Shown here: positions 52,141 through 60,994 of the stretch, piece by piece
How the letters are laid out: each line of letters begins with the position of its first letter
Numbering within the stretch: position 1 is the first letter of the stretch
From: Streptomyces puniciscabiei
GTDB taxonomy: Bacteria; Actinomycetota; Actinomycetes; Streptomycetales; Streptomycetaceae
NCBI RefSeq assembly: GCF_006715785.1
Contig: NZ_VFNX01000001.1
Coordinates: forward strand, 2,866,501-2,930,500
Direction of reading: 5' to 3'
DNA length: 64,000 bases
The notes under the pieces: generated by a model
The model's database searches: none
Told to the model about the DNA's origin: nothing
The model's input: only the letters and a program-made list of their open reading frames with translations
Position numbers and translations under genes: made by a program

Positions 52141-54423
52141 ATGCAACTCGCCGCGATCATCGTGTCGCTGGTCCTGATCGTGGTCGGCGTGGCACTGTTC
52201 GGCCGCGCCCTCCTCCAGATCTACAACTTCATGCGACTGGGCCAGTCGGTACCGGCCGGCACGCGGACCAACGACCCCGCACAGCGCACCATGACCGTGG
52301 TCAGGGAGTTCCTCGGCCACACCCGGATGAACCGCTGGGGCGTCGTCGGCGTGGCGCACTGGTTCGTGGCGGTGGGCTTCTTCACCCTGCTGCTGACGAT
52401 CGTCAACGCGATCGGACAGCTGTTCAAGGCGGACTGGATCCTGCCGGTCATCGGCGAGTGGGCGCCGTACAACATCTACGTCGAGTTCATCGGCACGATG
52501 ACGGTCGTCGGCATCCTCGTACTGATCGCGATCCGCCAGCTGAGCCACCCGCGCACCCCGGGGCGCAAGTCCCGCTTCGCGGGCTCCAACTTCGGCCAGG
52601 CGTACTTCGTCGAGGCCGTCATCCTCATCGTCGGCGTCTGCATCTTCATGCTGCACGCCCTGGAGGGCGCCCAGCACCACGTGGACGGCTACGAGGCCTC
52701 GTTCTTCATCTCGTACCCGGTCGTGGCGTGGCTGAAGGGCATGAGCGTCGCCACGCTCCAGAACCTCACCTACTTCTTCGCCGGCCTGAAGATCGCGACC
52801 TCCTTCATCTGGATGATCACGGTCGCCCTGAAGACCGACATGGGTGTGGCCTGGCACCGCTTCCTCGCCTTCCCGAACATCTACTTCAAGCGCAACGCCA
52901 CCGGTGAAACCTCCCTCGGCGCCCTGCTGCCGATGACCTCGGGCGGCAAGCCGATCGACTTCACCGACCCCGGCGAGGACGACGTCTTCGGTGTCTCCCA
53001 GGTCGAGCAGTTCTCCTGGAAGGGCCTGCTGGACTTCTCCACCTGCACCGAGTGCGGCCGCTGCCAGTCGCAGTGCCCGGCCTGGAACACCGGCAAGCCG
53101 CTCTCCCCGAAGCTGCTGATCATGTCCCTGCGGGACCATGCGCACGCCAAGGCGCCGTACCTGCTGGCCGGCGGCGGTAAGACGATGGAGGGCGAGGAGA
53201 AGGCCTCCGAGGAGCAGCTGAAGGACGTGCCCGCGTCCGCGCTGGCCGAGGCCGAGCGCCCGCTGATCGGCACCGCCGAGGAGAACGGCGTCATCGACCC
53301 GGACGTGCTGTGGTCCTGCACCACCTGCGGCGCCTGCGTCGAGCAGTGCCCGGTGGACATCGAGCACGTCGACCACATCGTCGACATGCGCCGCTACCAG
53401 GTCATGATCGAGAGTGCCTTCCCCTCCGAGGCGGGCACGATGCTCAAGAACCTGGAGAAGAAGGGCAACCCCTGGGGCCTGGCCAAGAAGCAGCGCCTGG
53501 AGTGGACCAAGGAGGTCGACTTCGAGGTCCCGGTCGTCGGCAAGGACATCGAGGACCTCACCGAGGTCGAGTACCTGTACTGGGTCGGCTGCGCCGGCGC
53601 CCTGGAGGACCGCGCCAAGAAGACCACCAAGGCCTTCGCCGAGCTGCTGCACATCGCGGGCGTCAAGTTCGCGATCATGGGCGGCGACGAGAAGTGCACC
53701 GGTGACTCCGCCCGCCGCCTCGGCAACGAGCCCCTGTTCCAGGAGCTCGGCATGGAGAACGTGGCCGCGCTGAACATGGCGTTCGGCGAGGAGACCGACG
53801 AGGACGGCAACGTCACGCCGGAGTCCCGGAAGCCGAAGTCCGCGAAGAAGATCGTCGCCACCTGCCCGCACTGCCTCAACACCATCGGCAACGAGTACCC
53901 GCAGCTCGGCGGCGACTACGAGGTCATCCACCACACCCAGCTGCTGCAGCACCTGGTGGACGAGGGCAAGCTGGTCCCGGTCACCCCGGTCGAGGGCATC
54001 ATCACCTACCACGACCCGTGCTACCTGGGCCGCCACAACAAGATCTACACGCCCCCGCGCGAGATCATCGGCAAGGTCCCGGGCCTGCGCAACGAGGAGA
54101 TGCACCGCCACAAGGAGCGCGGCTTCTGCTGCGGCGCCGGCGGCGCGCGGATGTGGATGGAGGAGCGGATCGGCAAGCGCATCAACAACGAGCGCGTCGA
54201 CGAGGCCCTCTCCCTCAACCCGGACATCGTCTCCACCGCCTGCCCGTTCTGCCTGGTCATGCTCACCGACTCGGTCAACGGCAAGAAGAACGAGGGCAAG
54301 GCCAAGGAGTCCATCCAGGTCGTGGACGTCGCTCAGCTGCTCCTCGACTCGGTGAAGACCCCGGTCGACCCGGCCGGCGAGGCGGAGGCCGAGAGCGAGC
54401 CGGAGCCCGAGCCGGTCAAGTAA
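52141..54423 (+). CDS. Membrane (Fe-S)-binding oxidoreductase, HdrD/GlpC-like
   Basis: A 760-residue fusion. An N-terminal NarI-like membrane part has about five or six helices with several histidines (GVAHWFVAVGFF, MLHALEGAQHHVDGY). Two [4Fe-4S] sites follow, STCTECGRCQSQCPAW near residue 303 and SCTTCGACVEQCPVDIEH near 395. Two cysteine-rich CCG-type domains close the protein (GDEKCTGDSARRLG, CPHCLNTIGNEYPQLGG; HDPCYLGRHN, CCGAGGARMWMEE). The layout resembles heterodisulfide-reductase-like proteins that link a quinone or electron-transfer flavoprotein to the membrane, and is often associated with fatty-acid oxidation in actinobacteria. ATG at 52141 has AGGAG five bases upstream. Confidence 0.92.
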   Translation: MQLAAIIVSLVLIVVGVALFGRALLQIYNFMRLGQSVPAGTRTNDPAQRTMTVVREFLGHTRMNRWGVVGVAHWFVAVGFFTLLLTIVNAIGQLFKADWILPVIGEWAPYNIYVEFIGTMTVVGILVLIAIRQLSHPRTPGRKSRFAGSNFGQAYFVEAVILIVGVCIFMLHALEGAQHHVDGYEASFFISYPVVAWLKGMSVATLQNLTYFFAGLKIATSFIWMITVALKTDMGVAWHRFLAFPNIYFKRNATGETSLGALLPMTSGGKPIDFTDPGEDDVFGVSQVEQFSWKGLLDFSTCTECGRCQSQCPAWNTGKPLSPKLLIMSLRDHAHAKAPYLLAGGGKTMEGEEKASEEQLKDVPASALAEAERPLIGTAEENGVIDPDVLWSCTTCGACVEQCPVDIEHVDHIVDMRRYQVMIESAFPSEAGTMLKNLEKKGNPWGLAKKQRLEWTKEVDFEVPVVGKDIEDLTEVEYLYWVGCAGALEDRAKKTTKAFAELLHIAGVKFAIMGGDEKCTGDSARRLGNEPLFQELGMENVAALNMAFGEETDEDGNVTPESRKPKSAKKIVATCPHCLNTIGNEYPQLGGDYEVIHHTQLLQHLVDEGKLVPVTPVEGIITYHDPCYLGRHNKIYTPPREIIGKVPGLRNEEMHRHKERGFCCGAGGARMWMEERIGKRINNERVDEALSLNPDIVSTACPFCLVMLTDSVNGKKNEGKAKESIQVVDVAQLLLDSVKTPVDPAGEAEAESEPEPEPVK

Positions 54424-54441
54424 CAGCGGTTCCACGCCGTA

Positions 54442-54478
54442 CGACGCCCCCCTGCCCACACCGGGCAGGGGGGCGTCG
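54442..54478. terminator. Terminator, perfect 16-bp stem
   Basis: CGACGCCCCCCTGCCC (54442-54457) pairs with GGGCAGGGGGGCGTCG (54463-54478) over the loop ACACC, 18 bp past the oxidoreductase stop. Confidence 0.92.
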
Positions 54479-54622
54479 GTGTGCTGTCTGCGCTACACCA
54501 TCCGGTGACTTATGCACGGCTTCATGTTATTTGTCCCCCTGATTTCCTATTTATTCCACTATCCAGGTATTGGAGCTGCCCTCATCGAGTCCGGGCGTCC
54601 CAAGTCGAGGAGAGTGGAAAAC

Positions 54623-55072
54623 ATGACGACATCGCCTAGATGGCGATCTGCCGTGGCGTCAGCCGCAGTGGTCGCGGCGCTCGTTGCCGCACCGCTGGCA
54701 GGCGCGGCGACCGCGCAGGCCGCCGGCAATCCCTACCCCCCGCATCCGACACACACGCCGTACCCGTCCAAGTCGCCGCACCACGGCCACGACGAGGACT
54801 GCGACCACGACGAGCACGGTGACCAAGACGAGCACGGCGACCAGAACGAGCACGGCGACCAGAACGAGCACGGCGACCACGACGAGCACGGCGACCAGAA
54901 CGAGCACTGCGACAACGACGAGCACGGACACTCCGGCCCGGAGCGGCAGCAGCTCGCACACACCGGTGCCGAGGACCACACGCGGGACATGGTCCTGGGT
55001 GGTGTGGCCGCCGCTCTGATCGCGGCGGGTGCCGGCACCATGGTTGTCGCGCGCCGTCGCAGCAACTCATGA
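54623..55072 (+). CDS. LAxTG-anchored surface protein with Asp/Glu/His hexapeptide repeats
   Basis: A 149-residue exported protein: signal peptide (WRSAVASAAVVAALVAAPLAGAATAQA), a Pro/His-rich segment, then six [DN]EHGD[QHN] hexads and a partial seventh at residues 63-102. The C-terminal sorting signal is LAHTG (111-115), a hydrophobic helix (MVLGGVAAALIAAGAGTMVV) and RRRSNS. LAxTG is the motif recognised by Streptomyces class E sortases, so it should be attached to peptidoglycan. The repeats look suited to binding divalent metal ions. ATG at 54623 has GGAG ten bases upstream, after an AT-rich promoter-like stretch at 54510-54600. No intact sortase gene is adjacent. Confidence 0.82.
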   Translation: MTTSPRWRSAVASAAVVAALVAAPLAGAATAQAAGNPYPPHPTHTPYPSKSPHHGHDEDCDHDEHGDQDEHGDQNEHGDQNEHGDHDEHGDQNEHCDNDEHGHSGPERQQLAHTGAEDHTRDMVLGGVAAALIAAGAGTMVVARRRSNS

Positions 55073-55363
55073 CGCTGTCCACACCACGGTGTCCCTGCCC
55101 CTGAAGCGTCCGGTCGCACGTCGGACGCCCCCAGGGCACACCAGCGCGTTCCTGGCCCTCGGGTCAGGAACGCGCTGCCGACCGCCGCCGCTGTTCCAGC
55201 GGCGGCGGTCGCCTGGATCGGTGTCACCGGTCTGCTCGCCCACCACGAACTGCGCGCCGCCCAGGACGACCTGAACGCACTGCGGAACTCGGTCGCGACA
55301 GCGGCGACGTCCCGTCCCGCCACTGCCGCCGCCGCGGGGGCGCCGGCGGAGTCCTGGTAGAAG
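55073..55363 (+). other. Decayed coding remnant with back-to-back hairpins
   Basis: No intact gene. In one frame the DNA remains open from just after the preceding stop to a TAG at about 55361 and reads coding-like ([38 protein letters not shown], third positions rich in GC), but it has no ATG, GTG or TTG start. It may be the tail or head of a lost membrane protein, perhaps a sortase. It is interrupted by the two strong hairpins listed separately. Confidence 0.4.
55143..55210. terminator. Two adjacent hairpins downstream of the LAxTG gene
   Basis: AGCGCGTTCCTG (55143-55154) pairs with CAGGAACGCGCT (55165-55176). Immediately after, GACCGCCGCCGCTG (55180-55193) pairs with CAGCGGCGGCGGTC (55197-55210) over TTC. 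Together they should end transcription of the LAxTG gene. Confidence 0.7.
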
Positions 55364-55407
55364 CGGCAGAGCAGGCCGGTCGTCCTGATCGAATCACGGC
55401 GCCCACA

Positions 55408-56530
55408 GTGGTGCTGCTGGGTACCGCCGGGCTCATGACCCCCACGGCCGCCCAGGCCGGCGTCCCGCCGACCGACGCGCAAACCGCGCAACTCCCCGAC
55501 GACGACCTCACCCACACCCCGCCGATGGGTTTCAACAACTGGAACTCGACGTACTGCAATGCGACATTCAACGAGGAAATGGTCAAGGAGATCGCTGACC
55601 TGTTCGTCGAGAAGGGGCTCAGAGCCCTCGGTTACCGGTATGTCGATCTCGACGACTGCTGGGCGCTGCCCCAGCGGAACGCGGACGGCAAGCTCGTGCC
55701 CGACCCGGCCCGTTTTCCGCACGGCATCAAAGCAGTGGCGGACTACGTCCACTCCAAGGGCCTCAAGCTGGGCATCTACACCAGCGCCGGCACGATGACC
55801 TGCAACGAGGCCGGCTTCCCGGGCGCGCTCGGCCACGAGTACAGCGACGCCCAGCAGTTCGCCGACTGGGGTGCCGACTATGAGCAAGCCCTGGGAGTGG
55901 GCGGCCGACGTCGGCCATCTGTGGCGTACGACCGGCGACATCCATGACAGCTGGTCGTCCATGCTGTCGAACCTGAAGCAGAACCTGCCGCTCGCCCCGT
56001 CCGCGGGCCCCGGACACCGGAACGATCCCGACATGCTCGAGGTCGGCAACGGCGGGATGACCGAAACCGAGTACCGCACGCACTTCTCGATGTGGTCCGT
56101 CATGGCCGCGCCACTGCTCATCGGTACCGATCTGCGCAAGGCGTCGGACGCAACGCTGGCGATCCTCGGCAACAGGGAGGTGATCGCCGTCGACCAGGAC
56201 CCACTGGGCAAGCAGGGCGAGGTCGTCTCCTCCGAGGGCGGACGCTGGGTCGTCGCCAAGCAGATGCACGACGGGAGCCGTGTCATTGCGCTCTTCAACG
56301 AGTCGGACGGCGACCAATGGATCAGCACAACAGCATCGGCCGTCGGGTTGCCTCGCGCCTACGGGTACGCCGTGCGTGACCTGTGGCAGCACCGGAGCTA
56401 CCACACCACCGGCACGCTTGAGGCCACCGTCCCCGCGCACGGCACCGTCCTGCTGCGCGTGTCGGCCGACGCCGGCTGGAGCGCTCTCCCGTCCGCCGTC
56501 ACACACGTCCTTGGGAGGGTCAGAGCGTGA
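55408..56530 (+). pseudogene. GH27 alpha-galactosidase, inactivated by internal deletion and frameshift
   Basis: The first part (55408-~55880) encodes [52 protein letters not shown] and [24 protein letters not shown], clear GH27 sequence up to [10 protein letters not shown]. The expected YLKYDNC nucleophile segment and about 40-45 residues are missing. The match resumes in another frame at [24 protein letters not shown] (~55881) and runs through HRNDPDMLEVGNGGMTETEYRTHFSMWSVMAAPLLIGTDLR to a stop at 56530. The 5' end also lacks a convincing start and full signal peptide. Third positions are still GC-rich, so the decay is recent. Confidence 0.9.
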
Positions 56531-56568
56531 CGGCGGAACGGGCGGACGCCTGGCCGCGCCGCGGACCC

Positions 56569-56895
56569 CTACGCGCCCTTCGGCCCCGCCTGCTGCACCA
56601 CCTCGAAGGACCACAGGGTGGAGCCCGAGGCGGCCGGCTTCGGGCGCTCCGCGCCCTCTCCGCCGCCCTGGTGCGCGGCCTTCATCGGCCCCTCCATCCA
56701 CGCCTGGAAGGACTCCTCGTCACGCCAGCGCGTGTAGACGAGGTAGGTGTCGGTGCCCTCGACGGGGCGCAGCAGCTCGAACCACTCGAAGCCGTCGGAG
56801 CTCTCCACCGCGTGGGCGCGGGAGGCGAACCGCTTCTCCAGCACCTCCCGCTGCTCGGCGGGCACGGTCAGCACATTGATCTTGACTACGCTCAT
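56569..56895 (-). CDS. Antibiotic biosynthesis monooxygenase (ABM) domain protein
   Basis: A 108-residue dimeric alpha-beta barrel protein: MSVVKINVLTVPAEQREVLEKRFASRAHAVESSDGFEWFELLRPVEGTDTYLVYTRWRDEESFQAWM is the standard ABM layout, followed by KAAH and a C-terminal strand. Members include heme-degrading and cofactor-free monooxygenases; the presence of FEWFELLRP and WRDEESFQAW resembles IsdG/HmoB-like proteins, but function is not settled. ATG at 56895 has AGGA seven bases upstream. Confidence 0.88.
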   Translation of the reverse strand: MSVVKINVLTVPAEQREVLEKRFASRAHAVESSDGFEWFELLRPVEGTDTYLVYTRWRDEESFQAWMEGPMKAAHQGGGEGAERPKPAASGSTLWSFEVVQQAGPKGA

Positions 56896-57092
56896 GGCAC
56901 CATCCTGACCCACCACCCCCGCACTCCCGCACCGCCCCGGGGTGTCGCGGCGCGGCCTGCTCGGCAAACCCTGGAAAACCCCCGGACCGTCCCCTGACGG
57001 TCCCTTAGGGGATGTCACAGGTCGGCCGCAAAGCCGGGCCCCGACGCCCGGGCCCGGCACGTCACTCTCCTGGACCAGGTACGTTCGATGAC

Positions 57093-58082
57093 GTGGCTGG
57101 ATTCAGGATCGGACGCGGGGGCCGGGACAACCGCACCCCCCAAGGACAGCAGGCACCGCAGGGACCGTCGTACGGCCGGCCCGGACCGCAGCAGGGCCGG
57201 CCCGGGCCGTCGTACGGTCAGCCGGCGGGGCCCGCGTACGGCTACCCGCAGGCGCCGCAGCAGTCGTACCCGCAGCCGGGACAGCGGTCGTACCCGCAGC
57301 CGGGGCAGCAGCCGTACGGCCGGCCGGGCCAGTCGTACGGCTATCCGGGCCCGGCCGACGACGGACCGGAGTACTTCGGGGACGACGGCGGCCACCCGGG
57401 CGGCGGCGCTCCCGGCCAGGACCCGTACGCGGCCAACAACCCGGGCCACACCCAGGCATTCTCGGTCGACGAGGCCGCCGGTTACACGCAGGGCGCCACC
57501 TACCAGGCCGGCTCCACCGCGGCGCCCGCGGCCCCGCCCGGCCCGCCGCTGCACTGGAAGGAACTGCTGAAGGGGATCGTCCTCTCCCCCGACCAGACGT
57601 TCCTGCGCATGCGGGACTACACGATGTGGGCCCCGGCGCTCATCACCACCTTCCTCTACGGCCTGCTGGCCGTCTTCGGCTTCGACGGCGCCCGCAAGGA
57701 CGCGATCGGCGCCACGCTCTCCAACGCGGTGCCGATCGTGCTGATCACGGCGGTCGTGATGGTGCTCGGCCTGTTCGTCCTGGGCGTGGTCACCCACACC
57801 CTGGCCCGTCAGCTCGGCGGCGACGGCGCCTGGCAGCCGACGGTCGCCCTGTCCATGCTGATCACGGCCCTCACGGACGCGCCGCGGCTGCTGGTCGCCA
57901 TGTTCGCCGGCGGCGACGCGACCTTCGTGCAGCTGCTCGGCTGGGCCACCTGGATCGGCGCGGGCGCCCTGCTGACCCTGATGGTCTCCCGCTCCCACGA
58001 CCTGCCCTGGCCGAAGGCGCTGGGCGCGTCGGCGATCCAGCTGGTCGCGCTGCTGTCGATAGTGAAGCTGGGCACGTTCTAG
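57093..58082 (+). CDS. Yip1 family membrane protein with Pro/Gln/Tyr-rich N-terminus
   Basis: A 329-residue protein. The first ~150 residues are low-complexity cytoplasmic repeats (SYGRPGPQQGRPG, QQSYPQPGQRSYPQPGQQ, GQSYGYPGPADDGPEYFGDDG). The C-terminal ~170 residues are a Yip1-type domain with five helices, starting HWKELLKGIVLSPDQTFLRMRDYTMWAPALITTFLYGLLAVFG. Its cellular role in Streptomyces is unknown. GTG at 57093 is chosen where the GC-rich coding pattern begins; the ribosome site is poor. Confidence 0.82.
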   Translation: MAGFRIGRGGRDNRTPQGQQAPQGPSYGRPGPQQGRPGPSYGQPAGPAYGYPQAPQQSYPQPGQRSYPQPGQQPYGRPGQSYGYPGPADDGPEYFGDDGGHPGGGAPGQDPYAANNPGHTQAFSVDEAAGYTQGATYQAGSTAAPAAPPGPPLHWKELLKGIVLSPDQTFLRMRDYTMWAPALITTFLYGLLAVFGFDGARKDAIGATLSNAVPIVLITAVVMVLGLFVLGVVTHTLARQLGGDGAWQPTVALSMLITALTDAPRLLVAMFAGGDATFVQLLGWATWIGAGALLTLMVSRSHDLPWPKALGASAIQLVALLSIVKLGTF

Positions 58083-58099
58083 TCCGTGACGACACCGCG

Positions 58100-58132
58100 A
58101 AAGGGCCCCGGCGACTGCCGCCGGGGCCCTTT
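58100..58132. terminator. Bidirectional terminator, perfect 14-bp stem
   Basis: AAAGGGCCCCGGCG (58100-58113) pairs with CGCCGGGGCCCTTT (58119-58132) over ACTGC, with TTTT at the right and AAA at the left, between the convergent Yip1 and phosphoribosyltransferase genes. Confidence 0.92.
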
Positions 58133-58162
58133 TGCACATCCGCTGCCCTCGGGCGCCCGACC

Positions 58163-58669
58163 TCAGGCGTCGAGAACCTGCCCGGCCCGCTTCACCACGG
58201 GGGGCTCGACGCTCCACGGGAAGTTGATCCAGTCGTCGGTCCGCTTCCAGACGTACTCGCACTTCACGAGGGAGTGGGACTTCTCATAGATCACCGCGGA
58301 GCGCACCTCGGCGACGGTGTCGAGGCAGAAGTCGCGTACGAGCTTCAGCGTCTTGCCGGTGTCGGCGACGTCGTCGGTGATCAGCACCTTCTTGTCGGAG
58401 AAGTCGATCACATTGGGGACGGGCGCCAGCATGACCGGCATCTCGAGGGTGGTCCCGACCCCGGTGTAGAACTCGACGTTCACGAGGTGGATGTTCTTGC
58501 AGTCGAGGGCGTAGGCGAGCCCACCGGCGACGAAGACCCCGCCCCGGGCGATGCTGAGCACGATGTCGGGCTCGTAGCCGTCGTCGGCGATGGTCTGCGC
58601 GAGCTCGCGAATGGCGCCGCCGAACGCCTCGTAGGTCAGGTTCTCCCGCACGCCCTGCGTGTCACTCAT
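58163..58669 (-). CDS. Purine phosphoribosyltransferase family protein
   Basis: The 168-residue type I phosphoribosyltransferase has PRPP-binding loop KVLITDDVADTGKTLKLV, PDIVLSIARGGVFVAGGLAYALD and a C-terminal hood WKRTDDWINFPWSVEPPVV. This resembles xanthine/guanine (Gpt-like) phosphoribosyltransferases found in actinobacteria and archaea, and would salvage a purine base to its nucleotide. ATG at 58669 starts 13 bp after the dcd stop on the same strand, so dcd and this gene form a nucleotide-metabolism operon. Confidence 0.88.
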   Translation of the reverse strand: MSDTQGVRENLTYEAFGGAIRELAQTIADDGYEPDIVLSIARGGVFVAGGLAYALDCKNIHLVNVEFYTGVGTTLEMPVMLAPVPNVIDFSDKKVLITDDVADTGKTLKLVRDFCLDTVAEVRSAVIYEKSHSLVKCEYVWKRTDDWINFPWSVEPPVVKRAGQVLDA

Positions 58670-58682
58670 GCTGCTGTGGCCC

Positions 58683-59258
58683 TCACACCTGGGTCCGATG
58701 GAAATTGACGTAGGACCGCGAGGCGGTCGGCCCGCGCTGCCCCTGGTACCGGGAGCCGTAGCGCTCGCTGCCGTACGGGAACTCGGCGGGCGAGCTGAGC
58801 CGGAACATGCACAGCTGCCCGATCTTCATCCCCGGCCAGAGCTTGATCGGCAGGGTGGCGAGATTGGACAGCTCAAGGGTGACGTGCCCGCTGAAGCCGG
58901 GGTCGATGAACCCGGCGGTGGAGTGCGTGACGAGCCCGAGCCGCCCGAGCGAGCTCTTCCCCTCGAGCCGCGAGGCAAGATCATCGGGCAGGCTGATGAC
59001 CTCGTACGTGGAGGCCAGCACGAACTCCCCGGGGTGCAGGATGAACGGCTCATCGCCCTCCGGCTCGACCAGCCTGGTCAGGTCGGGCTGCTCGACCGAG
59101 GGGTCGATGTGCGGGTACCGGTGGTTCTCGAACACCCGGAAGTAGCGGTCCAGCCGAACATCGACGCTCGACGGCTGCACCATGGATTCGTCGTAGGGAT
59201 CGATCCGTACCCGCCCGGCGTCGATCTCGGCCCGGATGTCCTTGTCTGAGAGAAGCAC
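58683..59258 (-). CDS. dcd: dCTP deaminase
   Basis: Trimeric deaminase of 191 residues producing dUTP from dCTP, feeding dTMP synthesis. Motifs: [17 protein letters not shown] at the start, [50 protein letters not shown] (active-site Arg, Ser and Glu region) and [16 protein letters not shown]. The length matches Dcd. GTG at 59258 (VLLSDKDI) fits the conserved N-terminus despite lacking a strong ribosome site. It is followed by the phosphoribosyltransferase. Confidence 0.95.
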   Translation of the reverse strand: MLLSDKDIRAEIDAGRVRIDPYDESMVQPSSVDVRLDRYFRVFENHRYPHIDPSVEQPDLTRLVEPEGDEPFILHPGEFVLASTYEVISLPDDLASRLEGKSSLGRLGLVTHSTAGFIDPGFSGHVTLELSNLATLPIKLWPGMKIGQLCMFRLSSPAEFPYGSERYGSRYQGQRGPTASRSYVNFHRTQV

Positions 59259-59370
59259 GTAGCGAGGATACGCAAGGCGCGCGGAGCCGTGACAATCGTG
59301 ACGACTCCGCGCGCCTGTGTTACCGCTGTGATCACTGCTGCCTGTGCCGGCGTGATCACCGCTGCCTGTG

Positions 59371-59529
59371 TCAGCGCCTCTCCAGGGCGACCGGCACCAC
59401 ACTGCGGAGCCGGGCACACCGGGGACACCTCATGAGCCGGCCGGGGCCGAGCCGCTCGGCCTGCTGCATCGGGAACGAAGCGGTGCTGAAGACGTGCCCG
59501 TCCGCGCAGCGGACGACGGTGCGTTCCAT
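59371..59529 (-). CDS. Zinc-ribbon micro-protein (52 aa)
   Basis: [52 protein letters not shown] in outline: one Cys near residue 8, His at 12, and a CPRC pair near 35-38, enough for a small zinc site. I recall similar proteins in many Streptomyces genomes but no function. ATG at 59529 has GAGGG about seven bases upstream and third positions are GC-rich. Bases 59530-59808 downstream of its start hold its promoter and the lead-in to the tRNA; no other gene is seen there. Confidence 0.62.
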   Translation of the reverse strand: MERTVVRCADGHVFSTASFPMQQAERLGPGRLMRCPRCARLRSVVPVALERR

Positions 59530-59808
59530 CAAGTCCCTCAAGTCCCTTCCCCAAGAGCCTCGTCGGGCTTCCCACCCCGACGACAAAAGCCACATTACGG
59601 GATCAAAGACGCGACTCTCCAGGCGGCACTCCGACCTCTTCCGGCCCCTCCGCGAGGCCTCCACGGTACGCCCCAACTCGCCCCGCCCGCAGCCCGATCC
59701 CACCCCGGAAACGGACTGAGACCCCGGGTCCAGGCACCAGGGGTCTGCGATGATGTACAGTGAGCAAGGTCCGGACAACGGTTCCGCGAGGATCATGTCC
59801 GTACTTAC

Positions 59809-59882
59809 GCGGGTGTAGTTTAATGGTAGAACATCAGCTTCCCAAGCTGAGAGCGCGAGTTCGATTCTCGTCACCCGCTCCA
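59809..59882 (+). tRNA. tRNA-Gly (anticodon CCC)
   Basis: A complete cloverleaf can be drawn. Acceptor GCGGGTG pairs with CACCCGC; the anticodon stem TCAGC/GCTGA encloses the loop TTCCCAA with anticodon CCC; the T arm carries TTCGATT; and the 3' CCA is encoded (59880-59882). The D arm is short, as is usual for Gly tRNAs. It reads GGG codons. Confidence 0.95.
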
Positions 59883-59977
59883 TGCGAAACCCCAGGTCAG
59901 CGGCCTGGGGTTTGTTGTTGTCCAGACCAATTCGAGGGCAGGCCGAAGGCCCGATGCGGGACGCGGTACCCGCGAGC

Positions 59978-60886
59978 TCAGCGGAACAACCAGGTCAGCA
60001 CCGCTGTCATCAGGAACACGACCACCGCCGCAAGCCAGACCGTCAGGCGCGTCGGCCCCGAAGGCCTGACCGGCGCCCACTCCTCTCCCTCCCGTGACAG
60101 CAGCGCGTCCGCGAACGCCTGCGCGGTCTGCGGTCGGTCGTCAGGTTCCACGGACAGCGCAGCGCGCAGCAGTGTTTCGATGCCGTCCGGAACCCCCAGC
60201 TCCCTGGGAAGGGACGGCAACGGCGTCGTCGACGCCTGCTGCGTCACAAGGACGGTGCGACCGCCCGACCCGAACGGCTTGCGTCCGGTCAACAACTCGA
60301 ACGCGACGACACCGAGGGCGTACACATCGGCTCGACCGTCGAACCCGCCCGTCTGGAAGGCCTGTTCGGGCGCCATGTACGCGGGAGTGCCGGTGGTGAC
60401 CGTCAGCCCCGACGCGTCGGCCAGTCGCTTCGCGCTGCCGAGGTCCGCGACAAGTACGGCGGCGGGCGTGCGATCGGTGTCGAGCAGGAGGTTCGACGGT
60501 TTGATGTCGCGGTGGACGACGCCCGCGTCATGGAGCACCTGAACCGCGTACCCGGCCTCGGCCGCGAGCCGGAGCGCTTCCTCGGGCCGGCAGTGCCCTG
60601 CCTTCTCGGCCAGCGTGCCGCCCCGGACGTAGTCCATGACGAAGTACGGCCGGTCGTCCTGGACGCCGACGTCGTGAACGCGCACGACACGCGGGCTGGA
60701 GATCCTGCGGAGCAGCCTCGCCTCCGCCAGGAAGCGCTGCCGTACATCGGCGTTCGACGCCCAGTTGTCGGCCAGCACCTTGACCGCGACATCGGTGTCG
60801 AGCTCGGGGTCGTATGCCTTCCAGACGGTGGCGAACGAGCCGGCTCCCAGCCTGTCCTCGAGGAGATAACGACCTAGCTTCTGCAT
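59978..60886 (-). CDS. Membrane-anchored serine/threonine protein kinase
   Basis: A 302-residue Hanks-type kinase: glycine loop LGAGSFATVWKA, Lys36 in VAVKVL, catalytic HRDIKPSN with Asp127, DLGSAKR in place of DFG, APE in TPAYMAPEQAF, and the GVVAFELLTGRKPF helix. The kinase domain is followed by a short linker and one C-terminal helix (VWLAAVVVFLMTAVLTWLF) with almost nothing outside, so no external sensor domain. ATG at 60886 lacks a ribosome site. It is divergent from a sigma factor gene, with 108 bp between, and may regulate the pathway that the sigma factor controls. Confidence 0.93.
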   Translation of the reverse strand: MQKLGRYLLEDRLGAGSFATVWKAYDPELDTDVAVKVLADNWASNADVRQRFLAEARLLRRISSPRVVRVHDVGVQDDRPYFVMDYVRGGTLAEKAGHCRPEEALRLAAEAGYAVQVLHDAGVVHRDIKPSNLLLDTDRTPAAVLVADLGSAKRLADASGLTVTTGTPAYMAPEQAFQTGGFDGRADVYALGVVAFELLTGRKPFGSGGRTVLVTQQASTTPLPSLPRELGVPDGIETLLRAALSVEPDDRPQTAQAFADALLSREGEEWAPVRPSGPTRLTVWLAAVVVFLMTAVLTWLFR

Positions 60887-60994
60887 GTGGCAACATTTTT
60901 CCGGGGGCGATGCGGCGGATGTGGCCGGCTGTGGTGGGGAACTTCCGTGCGGCCCAGTGGGGTCCAGGTCGGACGATAGCGGGGGGACGGCAGG

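Noticed and set aside
54510..54622. Start of the LAxTG protein at an upstream ATG (54512)
   Set aside because: The upstream codons are AT-rich and the signal peptide begins properly at ATG 54623, preceded by GGAG.
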